Of a DNA stretch of 16,297 nt, positions 1 through 6,835 are shown piece by piece; the stretch's first letter is position 1, and every line of letters begins with the position of its first letter. The notes under the pieces were generated by a model. The model worked only from the letters and a program-made list of their open reading frames with translations, was not told the origin of the DNA and did not search any database. Source of the stretch: URNF01 sp045531495 (GTDB lineage Bacteria; Bacillota; Clostridia; Oscillospirales; Acutalibacteraceae); contig JAZSED010000011.1 in the NCBI GenBank assembly GCA_045531495.1, positions 1 to 16,297 of the forward strand, read 5' to 3'. A program made the translations under genes and the position numbers.

Positions 1-18
1 GCTACCTTTTCGTTACAT

Positions 19-48
19 ACAAATTTTAGCACGGGTACTAAAATTTGT
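19..48. repeat. Perfect inverted repeat over a promoter (operator-like)
   Basis: An 11-bp arm (19-29, ACAAATTTTAG) is repeated perfectly inverted at 38-48 around an 8-nt centre. The two arms overlap the -35 and -10 of the minus-strand promoter at 23-51. No T-run follows on either strand, so it does not look like a terminator. The position suggests a repressor operator for the gene to the left, but the regulator is unknown. Confidence 0.6.
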
Positions 49-51
49 CAA
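23..51 (-). promoter_or_regulatory. Sigma-A type promoter for a leftward gene outside the window
   Basis: On the minus strand TTGACA lies at 51-46 and TAAAAT at 28-23, with a 17-nt spacer. A purine-rich SD-like stretch (AAAAGGTAG) follows near the window edge at about 10-2. The transcript would therefore start near position 16 and enter a gene beginning just beyond position 1. The gene itself is not visible. Confidence 0.65.
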
Positions 52-90
52 TACTCTAAAATTAAAAAATGTGCTTTTTAAAATATTTGC

Positions 91-121
91 AAAAAAAGAA
101 GGCATTTGCCACGCAAATGCC
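91..121 (-). terminator. Intrinsic terminator of the M23 peptidase gene
   Basis: A perfect 9-bp stem (101-109 with 113-121) encloses a 3-nt loop. On the minus strand it is followed directly by a T-rich run (complement of 91-100). It lies 20 nt past the stop codon of the peptidase gene, so it separates that gene from the next leftward promoter. Confidence 0.85.
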
Positions 122-140
122 TGCTTTTTGTATACATTAT

Positions 141-1889
141 TTATCTCGGACTTACATATTTGAGCGGATTTTGACGTGACCCGTTTTTTATCACCTCAAA
201 ATGCAGGTGCGGACCGCTGCTGCGTCCTGTAGAGCCGGTAAGACCGAGGGTCTGACCGCGGGTAACCTTCTGACCGGTTACCACGTACAGCGAGTGACAG
301 TGTGCATACAAGGTCTGCAAACCGTTAGCATGCTGAATTTTTACCATATAGCCGTAGCCGCCCGCGTTCCATCCCGCAAATATAACCGTACCGCCGTCAG
401 CGGCAATAAACGGTTTTCTGTTTACGGTAACGGGACCGTTACAAATATCAAGCGCGTAGTGACCGTATCCCCAACCGCGGGACATATTGCGACAAATAGG
501 TACGGGCCACAGCATACTGCCGGTGGTGACGCCGTCACCCACCGTGATATTGCCGCCGCTGGAGTTGACCACCTTTTTGGTGCCTACGACCACCACTTTG
601 GTGACGGGTTGCTTGGTAACGTCAATAGATATAATCGTTTTACTCTGCTGTACACCGTCTACAAAGGTAAGCTCAGCCGTGACGTTCTGACTGCCTTCCA
701 CACCCTTGACCTTCACCTTTTCATAGGTAACCAGCTTGGTGTTGTCATACTCTTTTTCGGTGGTATAATCGATTTTTTCGGTATACTGAACGGTGCGTAC
801 CACCTTAACACGCAAAAAGGGCTGCGGACGCTGTACCATCAACGGTTCCCCGTCATAAATGGTATCGTTCTTTATGTCGGGGTTCATGGCACGTAATTCA
901 CTCAAGGTCATATCATACTTGCGCGCAAGACTGCTCAATGTATCGCCGGGCTGTACAATATGCTCCTTTTTCACCACCGCCTGTGAGGTGAGCTTTTCCT
1001 TCATCTGTTCGGCGGTCATTACCGATTCGGTCAAATACAAGCCGTCGGAAATATTCACATCCTGAATAAATTCCGCACGTTCGTTTTCACCGCCGTCGCA
1101 ATATGCTTTTTTGATGGCATCCAACACGCTGTCCAATTCGGCGCGGGATTTCATCGAACCCGCAAACTTGCCGTCTACATATAAGCCGGACGCTTCGCTG
1201 ATAGCATCGCCCTTTGTACGAAGAATCTCGTTGCATAAAGCGGACGTATCCATCAAAGAGGACGCGTGCAATAATTTTACGCGCATCACAGGCGTATCAC
1301 TGATGGTAAACTCGCCGTTTTCGCTGTGTACGCGTTCGCGTGCCAGCTCCGCCGCCGCGCGATAGGTGCCTTCGTCTGCGATATATCCAACGTCCACCCC
1401 TTCATATTCCACGCGAATACCAAAGTCGGCAGAGGTCCAATATTGTATGGTCATCACCAGAACCAAAACCGCTAAAAGCGGCGCAACGGTTGCCACGGTG
1501 CGCCCCACAACCGCAGGATAGCGGCGTGCAAAAGCACGTATACAGCCAAAAAAGTCCGCAATCGCCTGCATAGGCTTTTCCTTGACCGAGGCACGCGGTG
1601 CACTGAACGCCACCTGTGCGCTTTTGGCCAAGCCCTTGGTCTTTACACCCAAATCGTGCAAACGGTCGGAAAAATTACGACGGAACCAACCATACAGCCA
1701 ACCGCGCATCGGTCGGGTCTCGCGACGAATGTATCGCCACACACCACGCAATTTCGAAACGGTAAAAATACCTACTGCATAATTCCATTTATATAACTTG
1801 TCATCCAAACGCAGTAACGCATCCCGTACACGGTGCGTCTTTTCGGGTTTCGATATCTTCTGCTTGTTTGCTTTGTTGACAACCGCCAT
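141..1889 (-). CDS. Membrane-anchored LysM-G5-M23 peptidoglycan peptidase
   Basis: This 582-residue protein is predicted to be a cell-wall endopeptidase acting outside the membrane. Residues 1-125 are basic and presumably cytoplasmic; one membrane segment lies at about 127-150, giving a type II topology. The outside part has a LysM peptidoglycan-binding module (about 309-352, with QPGDTLSSLARKY), a G5 domain (about 358-440) and a C-terminal M23 domain (about 470-578). The zinc and catalytic residues of M23 are present: H477 and D481 (HYALD), H530 (YAHCHS) and H561/H563 (HLHFE), so the enzyme looks active. The exact peptide bond cut cannot be told. The start is supported by AAAGGAG 8 nt before the ATG. 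The gene stands alone, with its own promoter and terminator. The long basic N-terminal region is unusual for this family. No spore-specific signal is seen, but a role in septal or spore wall remodelling cannot be excluded. Confidence 0.9.
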   Translation of the reverse strand: MAVVNKANKQKISKPEKTHRVRDALLRLDDKLYKWNYAVGIFTVSKLRGVWRYIRRETRPMRGWLYGWFRRNFSDRLHDLGVKTKGLAKSAQVAFSAPRASVKEKPMQAIADFFGCIRAFARRYPAVVGRTVATVAPLLAVLVLVMTIQYWTSADFGIRVEYEGVDVGYIADEGTYRAAAELARERVHSENGEFTISDTPVMRVKLLHASSLMDTSALCNEILRTKGDAISEASGLYVDGKFAGSMKSRAELDSVLDAIKKAYCDGGENERAEFIQDVNISDGLYLTESVMTAEQMKEKLTSQAVVKKEHIVQPGDTLSSLARKYDMTLSELRAMNPDIKNDTIYDGEPLMVQRPQPFLRVKVVRTVQYTEKIDYTTEKEYDNTKLVTYEKVKVKGVEGSQNVTAELTFVDGVQQSKTIISIDVTKQPVTKVVVVGTKKVVNSSGGNITVGDGVTTGSMLWPVPICRNMSRGWGYGHYALDICNGPVTVNRKPFIAADGGTVIFAGWNAGGYGYMVKIQHANGLQTLYAHCHSLYVVTGQKVTRGQTLGLTGSTGRSSGPHLHFEVIKNGSRQNPLKYVSPR

Positions 1890-1929
1890 CGGGACGTCTC
1901 CTTTCGCTTGAAATGGTTATTACCCGAGT

Positions 1930-1958
1930 ATTATACACCCGTTTGGGCAAAAAGGCAA
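1930..1958 (-). promoter_or_regulatory. Sigma-A type promoter of the M23 peptidase gene
   Basis: On the minus strand TTGCCT (1958-1953) and a consensus TATAAT (1935-1930) are separated by 17 nt. The ATG follows about 40 nt downstream of the -10. The -35 matches TTGACA at four of six positions. Confidence 0.7.
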
Positions 1959-2012
1959 GAAACAGGGCATATGTTTGTCATAGTTGCACAAACTATACAC
2001 CTAAATTTTAGC

Positions 2013-2049
2013 AAAAACAACCGCCACCGATGGCTTTTTAGTGGCGGTT
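2013..2049 (-). terminator. Intrinsic terminator of the BMP lipoprotein gene
   Basis: A perfect 9-bp GC-rich stem (2019-2027 with 2041-2049, AACCGCCAC and its complement) has a 13-nt loop. On the minus strand it is followed by a short T-run (complement of 2013-2017). It lies 18 nt beyond the lipoprotein stop codon. Confidence 0.8.
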
Positions 2050-2067
2050 TGGGAAATTTCGTTATTT

Positions 2068-3195
2068 TTATTGTACGGTGATACCCTCCATCCACCAGCA
2101 CATACCGCTCAGCGTTTCGGCGGCAGGCAAGCCTGCGCCCGCTGCGATACGGATGGTGCCGTCGGTATCCTTCACCGCCATCGGCGTTTCGGCAAACGCC
2201 TGCACAGTGCTGTCCCAAGCCAGGTGTATCCCTGAAAATACATCCCATTTCCCCTCTGTAAACAGCGCTTGTGCGGCCCTCACCGGATGAACCGCGATGT
2301 TTCCGTCTTCCTCAAAGCCCCATACACATCGCAAAAAGCCGTCGGCATATCCTACCTGCACATTGTTGTAGTGCGGTGTCGTTTTGGAAAGCACCGCTTG
2401 TAACGTATCCCCAAATTGGTTGCGGTGCTGTACCGTCACACTAAAGGAAACGGTATCATCCGGCTTTCCGAAAACGGTGTAAACACGCATACCGGCACTT
2501 TTGGCAAATGCGACGGTGTCTTTGGAATCATTGGTAATAAGCAAGCCCTCACAGCCCTGCTGACTCAAAGCAGATACGGTCTTGCCGTAGGTGGCGGCAT
2601 CTGCCTTGGCAACCGCCAACGTCGCCTGCGGATTTCTTGTGCGCGCACCGAGTAAAAACGCATTCGCCATCTGATGTGTCTCCACACTGTCTATGTCGGA
2701 TACCACCATACCCAGCTTACCGCTTTGGGAGAATTCACCCGCCGCAAGACCGCACAGATATGCACCCTCGTAAGCCTTTAATCGGTAGGCGTAAAAGTTG
2801 GGCAACGTCTCATCTGCATCACCAAGCTGTACAAAGGTCACCCGCGGGAACTCAGCCGCCAATTTTTTCATCACATCGGCGTACCTTTCGGACGTACCGA
2901 ACACCACACTGTAGCCTTCTTTAATATAACGACGGATTGCCGCCTCGGCAAACGCGGCATCGGTAACACCGTCACACACTGCAAGCTGTTCTTCCGCAAT
3001 GCCCATTCCTTCAGCAACCGCTTTCAGCTCTGCATCATACACCGCCGCCTGTGAGGTTTCCTCTGCGGCATCGCCTTCACAAATCAAAACCACCTTTACG
3101 GTGTCCTCGTTGATTTCCTTGGGTGTAGGGTCGCCGCAAGCGGCAAAAGACATACAAAAGCAAACAGCAAGTAATACACAAAGAATTTGTTTCAT
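2068..3195 (-). CDS. BMP/PnrA-family substrate-binding lipoprotein, orphan
   Basis: The 375-residue product starts with a lipoprotein signal peptide: MKQ, a hydrophobic core, then F-A-A-C with the lipidated cysteine at residue 20. The rest matches the BMP (basic membrane protein / PnrA, Med-like) fold seen in nucleoside-binding ABC transporter proteins, for example the segment LKAYEGAYLCGLAAG and the following KLGMV, and the motif around GYADGF. It should sit on the outer face of the membrane and bind a nucleoside or similar small molecule. No ABC ATPase or permease is beside it, so it may serve a distant transporter or be a sensor. I chose the ATG at 3195: GGGGAG lies 5 nt before it, whereas the in-frame GTG at 3201 would touch the SD. 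It has its own promoter and terminator and is divergent from the prfA operon. Confidence 0.87.
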   Translation of the reverse strand: MKQILCVLLAVCFCMSFAACGDPTPKEINEDTVKVVLICEGDAAEETSQAAVYDAELKAVAEGMGIAEEQLAVCDGVTDAAFAEAAIRRYIKEGYSVVFGTSERYADVMKKLAAEFPRVTFVQLGDADETLPNFYAYRLKAYEGAYLCGLAAGEFSQSGKLGMVVSDIDSVETHQMANAFLLGARTRNPQATLAVAKADAATYGKTVSALSQQGCEGLLITNDSKDTVAFAKSAGMRVYTVFGKPDDTVSFSVTVQHRNQFGDTLQAVLSKTTPHYNNVQVGYADGFLRCVWGFEEDGNIAVHPVRAAQALFTEGKWDVFSGIHLAWDSTVQAFAETPMAVKDTDGTIRIAAGAGLPAAETLSGMCWWMEGITVQ

Positions 3196-3215
3196 AAGCA
3201 CTCCCCTTTTGGTTT

Positions 3216-3244
3216 ATTTTACTGTATTTCCGCCCGTCACGCAA
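3216..3244 (-). promoter_or_regulatory. Probable promoter of the BMP lipoprotein gene
   Basis: On the minus strand TTGCGT (3244-3239) and TAAAAT (3221-3216) are spaced by 17 nt, about 20 nt before the ATG. The -35 is weak (three of six). Its upstream edge faces the divergent promoter at 3272-3301, so the two genes share a short control region. Confidence 0.5.
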
Positions 3245-3271
3245 CCTTTTTTTGAAAATATCCGTTACCCA

Positions 3272-3301
3272 TTGCGTTCTCCTACCGTTTTGTGTTATAA
3301 T
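3272..3301 (+). promoter_or_regulatory. Sigma-A type promoter of the DUF951-prfA-ispF operon
   Basis: TTGCGT (3272-3277) and consensus TATAAT (3296-3301) are separated by 18 nt. Transcription would start near 3308, giving a leader of about 30 nt before the DUF951 ATG. No other good promoter was seen before any of the next six genes. Confidence 0.65.
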
Positions 3302-3337
3302 TGATATGTATATTCTAAAAGGCGGGAGTTGCGTTAT

Positions 3338-3517
3338 ATGGATATTCAGGTCGGTGATACCGTTATGATGAAAAAACCGCATCCTTGCGGCAGTAAAGCT
3401 TTTGAAATTCTCAGAATCGGTATGGATTTCCGTTTGCGCTGTGTCGGTTGCGGACACGAGTTTTTGGCACCTCGCCATAAAATTGAGAAAAACATCAAAG
3501 AGGTGAAACGGTTGTAG
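3338..3517 (+). CDS. DUF951 family small protein
   Basis: This 59-residue basic protein matches the DUF951 family of Bacillota: it opens MDIQVGDTVMMKKPHPCGS, continues with FEILRIGMDFRLRCVGCGHEF and ends in a lysine/arginine-rich tail. Three cysteines (in PHPCGS and CVGCGH) may bind a metal, which is my inference; the family has no settled function. The ATG at 3338 is chosen because GGGAG lies 9 nt before it; the in-frame TTG at 3329 abuts the SD. It is the first gene of the prfA operon. It ends with TAG followed by C, and the prfA SD-masking hairpin begins 4 nt later (see the regulatory entry). An SD-like AGAGGTGA also lies just before the stop. Confidence 0.88.
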   Translation: MDIQVGDTVMMKKPHPCGSKAFEILRIGMDFRLRCVGCGHEFLAPRHKIEKNIKEVKRL

Positions 3518-3520
3518 CGT

Positions 3521-3556
3521 GTTTCTCCTACGTAAAAATTCTGTTTTAGGAGAAAT
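3521..3556 (+). promoter_or_regulatory. Hairpin masking the prfA Shine-Dalgarno site
   Basis: TTTCTCCTA (3522-3530) is perfectly complementary to TAGGAGAAA (3547-3555), which contains the prfA SD; a G-T pair (3521/3556) can extend it. The loop is 16 nt. A competing 5-bp stem (TAAAA 3533-3537 with TTTTA 3544-3548) would partly open it. There is no T-run, so it is not a terminator. A ribosome stopped at the DUF951 UAG (3515-3517) would cover much of the upstream arm and free the SD. The pairing is seen; the regulation is inferred. Confidence 0.5.
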
Positions 3557-3561
3557 GATAT

Positions 3562-4635
3562 ATGGCTATTCCGAATTTACAAGATATTGAAAACCGTTTC
3601 GAAGAAATTGAAAGACGTCTGTGCGACCCGACCGTTATTGCGGATACCGTGCGGTATCAAGCACTGCTCAAGGAGTCCGCATCCCTTTCTCCTCTTGTGG
3701 AGACGGTACGTGCTTTAAAGGCGGCAGAACAGACGGTTGAAGATGCTACCGCTTTGTTGGCCGAGCCCGATTTAGACAAGGAAATGAAAGAGCTCGCCAA
3801 GGAAGAACTGCACACAGCCAAAGCGGACGTGGAACGGTTAAACCAACAGTTGAAAATTCTGTTGTTACCCAAGGACCCGCTGGACGACCGCGATATCATT
3901 GTGGAAATCCGCGCGGGCGCAGGCGGCGAGGAATCCGCTTTGTTCGCAGGGTCGTTATACCGTATGTACAGTATGTATGCTGAAAAGCAGGGCTTTTCAA
4001 CCGAGGCGGTCAATCTCAATGAAACGGCACTCGGCGGCTTTAAAGAGGTGTGCTTTTCTGTCAGCGGCACGGGTGCTTACAGCCGTTTTAAGTTTGAAAG
4101 CGGTGTGCATCGCGTACAGCGTGTGCCCGAAACCGAAACGGGCGGCCGCATCCACACCTCTACCGTCACGGTAGCGGTGTTGCCCGAAACCGATGAGGTA
4201 GAGGTGGAAATCCGCCCCGCGGATTTGCAGATTGACACCTTCCGCGCAAGCGGCGCGGGCGGCCAGCATATCAATAAAACCGACTCCGCTATCCGTATTA
4301 CCCATCTGCCGACAGGTATGGTGGTAGAATGTCAGGATGAACGCAGTCAGTTCAAAAACAAAGATAAAGCGATGCGTGTTCTGCGCGCGCGCCTGTTTGA
4401 GCAGGAACAGCAAAAGCAGCACGAAGCCACCGCCGCCGACCGTAAAGCGCAGGTAGGTACGGGTGACCGCAGTGAACGCATCCGCACCTACAATTTTCCG
4501 CAAGGCCGTGTCACCGACCACCGTATCGGGCTGACCTTGTACCGTATTGACAGCATTTTAGACGGTGACCTCAACGAAATTATCGACGCGCTTATCACCG
4601 CAGACCAAACCGCGAAATTACAGGAGGCGGAATAA
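3562..4635 (+). CDS. prfA: Peptide chain release factor 1 (RF1)
   Basis: RF1 recognises UAA and UAG stop codons in the ribosomal A site and triggers release of the finished protein. The 357-residue length is normal. The GGQ motif that enters the peptidyl-transferase centre is at residues 233-235 (GAGGQHINKTDSA), and the stop-codon-reading tripeptide is PET at 189-191, the PxT form of RF1 rather than the SPF form of RF2. The N-terminal part (about 1-100) is the usual helical domain. The start is fixed by AGGAGA 8 nt before the ATG. It is second in the operon, 44 nt after DUF951, and its stop codon overlaps the start of the next gene by one base. The prmC gene for the GGQ glutamine methyltransferase, often a neighbour of prfA, is not in this window. 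Confidence 0.97.
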   Translation: MAIPNLQDIENRFEEIERRLCDPTVIADTVRYQALLKESASLSPLVETVRALKAAEQTVEDATALLAEPDLDKEMKELAKEELHTAKADVERLNQQLKILLLPKDPLDDRDIIVEIRAGAGGEESALFAGSLYRMYSMYAEKQGFSTEAVNLNETALGGFKEVCFSVSGTGAYSRFKFESGVHRVQRVPETETGGRIHTSTVTVAVLPETDEVEVEIRPADLQIDTFRASGAGGQHINKTDSAIRITHLPTGMVVECQDERSQFKNKDKAMRVLRARLFEQEQQKQHEATAADRKAQVGTGDRSERIRTYNFPQGRVTDHRIGLTLYRIDSILDGDLNEIIDALITADQTAKLQEAE

Positions 4636-5654
4636 TGGATACCCGTTTACTTGCCGCCGACCGCGACGGCATTGAGACCGCGGGCGCGTTGTTGAAGGAC
4701 GGCGCACTTGTCGCTGTTCCCACCGAAACGGTGTACGGATTGGCGGCGGATGCGATGAACGCCGCGGCGGTTTCCCGTATTTTTGAAGCGAAGGGCAGAC
4801 CGGGAGATAATCCCCTTATCGTTCATATCGCAGATATAGCGGATTGGGCGCCGCTGGTGACCCATATTCCCGACAACGCCAAAGCGCTTGCCAACGCGTT
4901 TTGGCCCGGACCGTTAACCATCATTTTGCCCGCCGCGCCGTGTGTACCCAAAGAGGTGACCGCGGGTCTTACCACCGTTGCGGTGCGTTTCCCCGCACAT
5001 CCCGTGGCAAAAGCAGTCATCAAAGCCGCCGCCTGCCCGTTGGCGGCACCCTCTGCCAACCGTTCCGGCTCGCCCAGCCCCACCACCGCCGCACGCGTGA
5101 TGGAGGATATGGACGGGCGAATTGCCGCCGTGGTTGACGGGGGCGACTGTGATGTGGGTGTGGAATCCACCGTTATCGATATGTCAGGCGATGCACCGCG
5201 CCTTTTGCGCCCCGGCGGGGTAACCCCCGACCAGCTACGCGCCGTGCTGGGCGAAATCGTTATCGACCCTGCGGTAACCGCCGCTTTGGAAAAAGGCGCA
5301 AAAGCCGCATCCCCCGGTATGAAATATAAGCATTATGCGCCGCAAACACGGGTGGTGCTTGTAAAAGCCACCGCAGAGAAATTTGCCGCGTTTGTTAACA
5401 GTAAAGCCGCAGAAAACCCCTTGGCTCTTGTGTTTGACGGAGAGGAAGCAGCCCTGACCGTGCCGTTCCTCACCTACGGAGCAAGGAATGACCACGCTGC
5501 ACAGGCGAGACGCGTTTTCGACGCCCTGCGCCGCGCAGACGACATCGGCGCCAACGTGATGTACGCCGCTTGTCCCACACCCGAAGGGGTTGGACTTGCG
5601 GTATACAACCGTTTATTGCGCGCCGCCGCTTTCGAGGTGATTACACTTGATTAA
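4635..5654 (+). CDS. ywlC: L-threonylcarbamoyladenylate synthase, Sua5/YwlC type
   Basis: The enzyme makes threonylcarbamoyl-AMP from threonine, bicarbonate and ATP, the first step of the t6A modification at position 37 of ANN-decoding tRNAs. At 339 residues it is the long Sua5 form: a YrdC-type catalytic domain (about 12-200) with VPTETVYGLA, KGRPGDNPLIVH, FWPGPLTIIL and APSANRSGSPSPT, followed by the smaller Sua5 C-terminal domain with SPGMKYKHYAP. AGGAGG lies 7 nt before the ATG, inside the 3' end of prfA, and the genes overlap by one base (TAATG), so translation is probably coupled. The pairing of RF1 and Sua5 genes is common in Bacillota. The product acts in the cytoplasm with TsaB/TsaD/TsaE, which are not in this window. 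Confidence 0.95.
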   Translation: MDTRLLAADRDGIETAGALLKDGALVAVPTETVYGLAADAMNAAAVSRIFEAKGRPGDNPLIVHIADIADWAPLVTHIPDNAKALANAFWPGPLTIILPAAPCVPKEVTAGLTTVAVRFPAHPVAKAVIKAAACPLAAPSANRSGSPSPTTAARVMEDMDGRIAAVVDGGDCDVGVESTVIDMSGDAPRLLRPGGVTPDQLRAVLGEIVIDPAVTAALEKGAKAASPGMKYKHYAPQTRVVLVKATAEKFAAFVNSKAAENPLALVFDGEEAALTVPFLTYGARNDHAAQARRVFDALRRADDIGANVMYAACPTPEGVGLAVYNRLLRAAAFEVITLD

Positions 5655-6249
5655 AATTGGTCTTACAGGGCCCACAGGTGCGGGAAAATCCACCGTTGCC
5701 GCCTATCTTGCCGACCAAGGGTTCCCTTGCGTTGACGCAGATGCCGCGGCGCGGGAAATCACCGCCGTCGGCTCCCCTACCCTTCTACCGCTGGCGGACA
5801 CCTTCGGACAGGATATTCTGCTGGCTAATGGGGCACTTGACCGCAAAAAGCTCGCCGCACGCGCTTTTGCGGACCCCGCCGCAACCGCGCGGCTGAATGC
5901 CATTACCCATCCCGCCATCATCGCTCTGATGGATAAAAAAGCCGCCGCTTTACAAGCGGCAGGCGCAAAAGCGGTGATTATCGACGCACCGTTGCTGTTT
6001 GAAGCGGGCATGGAAAAGAACTGCGACCATACGGTAGCAGTGGTAGCACCCGACCGCGTCCGCTGTCAGCGTATTATGCAACGGGACGGCATTTCCACCG
6101 ATGCCGCACTTTTACGTATGCAGGCACAGCCTTCTGCCGACTTTTACAAGGCACGCGCAGAGGTGGTATTGGAAAACAACGGCGACCTTGCCGCGTTGTT
6201 ACAGCAGGCAGATGCGCTGTGTGAACAGATCGGCAGGTGGTGTAAATGA
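5647..6249 (+). CDS. coaE: Dephospho-CoA kinase
   Basis: This 200-residue protein is predicted to phosphorylate the ribose 3'-hydroxyl of dephospho-CoA, the last step of coenzyme A synthesis. The P-loop GPTGAGKS lies at residues 8-15, followed by the CoaE segment with DADAAAREI, and later IDAPLLFEAGMEKNCD and RMQAQPS, all characteristic of the family. The start appears to be TTG: it keeps the normal CoaE N-terminus (IKIGLTG), GAGGTG lies 7 nt before it, and no ATG exists in a suitable place. It overlaps the end of the Sua5 gene by 8 nt, and its TGA overlaps the next gene's ATG (ATGA), which points to coupled translation. The rare start codon may keep the level low. Confidence 0.95.
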   Translation: MIKIGLTGPTGAGKSTVAAYLADQGFPCVDADAAAREITAVGSPTLLPLADTFGQDILLANGALDRKKLAARAFADPAATARLNAITHPAIIALMDKKAAALQAAGAKAVIIDAPLLFEAGMEKNCDHTVAVVAPDRVRCQRIMQRDGISTDAALLRMQAQPSADFYKARAEVVLENNGDLAALLQQADALCEQIGRWCK

Positions 6250-6821
6250 GCCGTATGCGTCGTATCCTTGTACTGCTGTTACTTGTGGCGGTCATTTTGG
6301 CGGGGCTTTGCGCGTTGGTGTTTATGGGATACCGTAAATATCTGCACACCGCATACCCTATGAAATATGAAGAACAGATTTTCAAAATAAGCGAAGAATA
6401 TGACGTTACACCTTCCCTTATCTGTGCGGTCATCTGTACCGAAAGTCATTTTATTCCCACCGCGAAATCCCACGCGGGTGCGGTAGGACTGATGCAACTG
6501 ACCCCTGCGACCTTCCGTTGGGCGCAGACACGCGCAGGTGTCGCCAATCCCCTTCAAAGCGACCATCTTACCGACCCCGAAATCAACATTCGGTACGGCA
6601 CCTACACCTTGAAATTGCTGCATGAAATGTTTGAAGACCCCAAGGCGGCGTTGGCGGCATATAACGCGGGGCAAGGTAACGTCCGTAATTGGTTGCAAAA
6701 TCCCGCGTATTCTGCGGACGGTGTGCATCTTGATGTTATTCCGTATAAAGAAACCGCCGATTATGTTGAAAAGGTGAAAAATGCGCAAACTATATATAAG
6801 GATTTATATAACATCCATTAA
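6246..6821 (+). CDS. Membrane-anchored GH23 lytic transglycosylase
   Basis: This 191-residue protein should cleave the glycan strands of peptidoglycan with formation of 1,6-anhydro-muramic acid. One N-terminal hydrophobic segment (about 7-29) anchors it with the enzyme outside. The Slt/GH23 signature is complete: catalytic glutamate E66 in ICTESHF, GLMQLTP at 81-87, and AYNAG at 138-142, followed by IPYKETADYVEKV. It is short, with no LysM or other binding module. It overlaps coaE by ATGA and is followed 14 nt later by the M18 gene. The placement in a cytosolic housekeeping operon is common for this type of small transglycosylase in clostridia, but its cellular role (growth, division or sporulation) is not shown by the sequence. 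Confidence 0.92.
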   Translation: MSRMRRILVLLLLVAVILAGLCALVFMGYRKYLHTAYPMKYEEQIFKISEEYDVTPSLICAVICTESHFIPTAKSHAGAVGLMQLTPATFRWAQTRAGVANPLQSDHLTDPEINIRYGTYTLKLLHEMFEDPKAALAAYNAGQGNVRNWLQNPAYSADGVHLDVIPYKETADYVEKVKNAQTIYKDLYNIH

Positions 6822-6835
6822 AAGGAGTGTTTTTT

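Noticed and set aside
201..896. Long plus-strand open frame opposite the M23 gene
   Set aside because: It is antisense to a well-supported domain-containing gene and has no recognisable domain.
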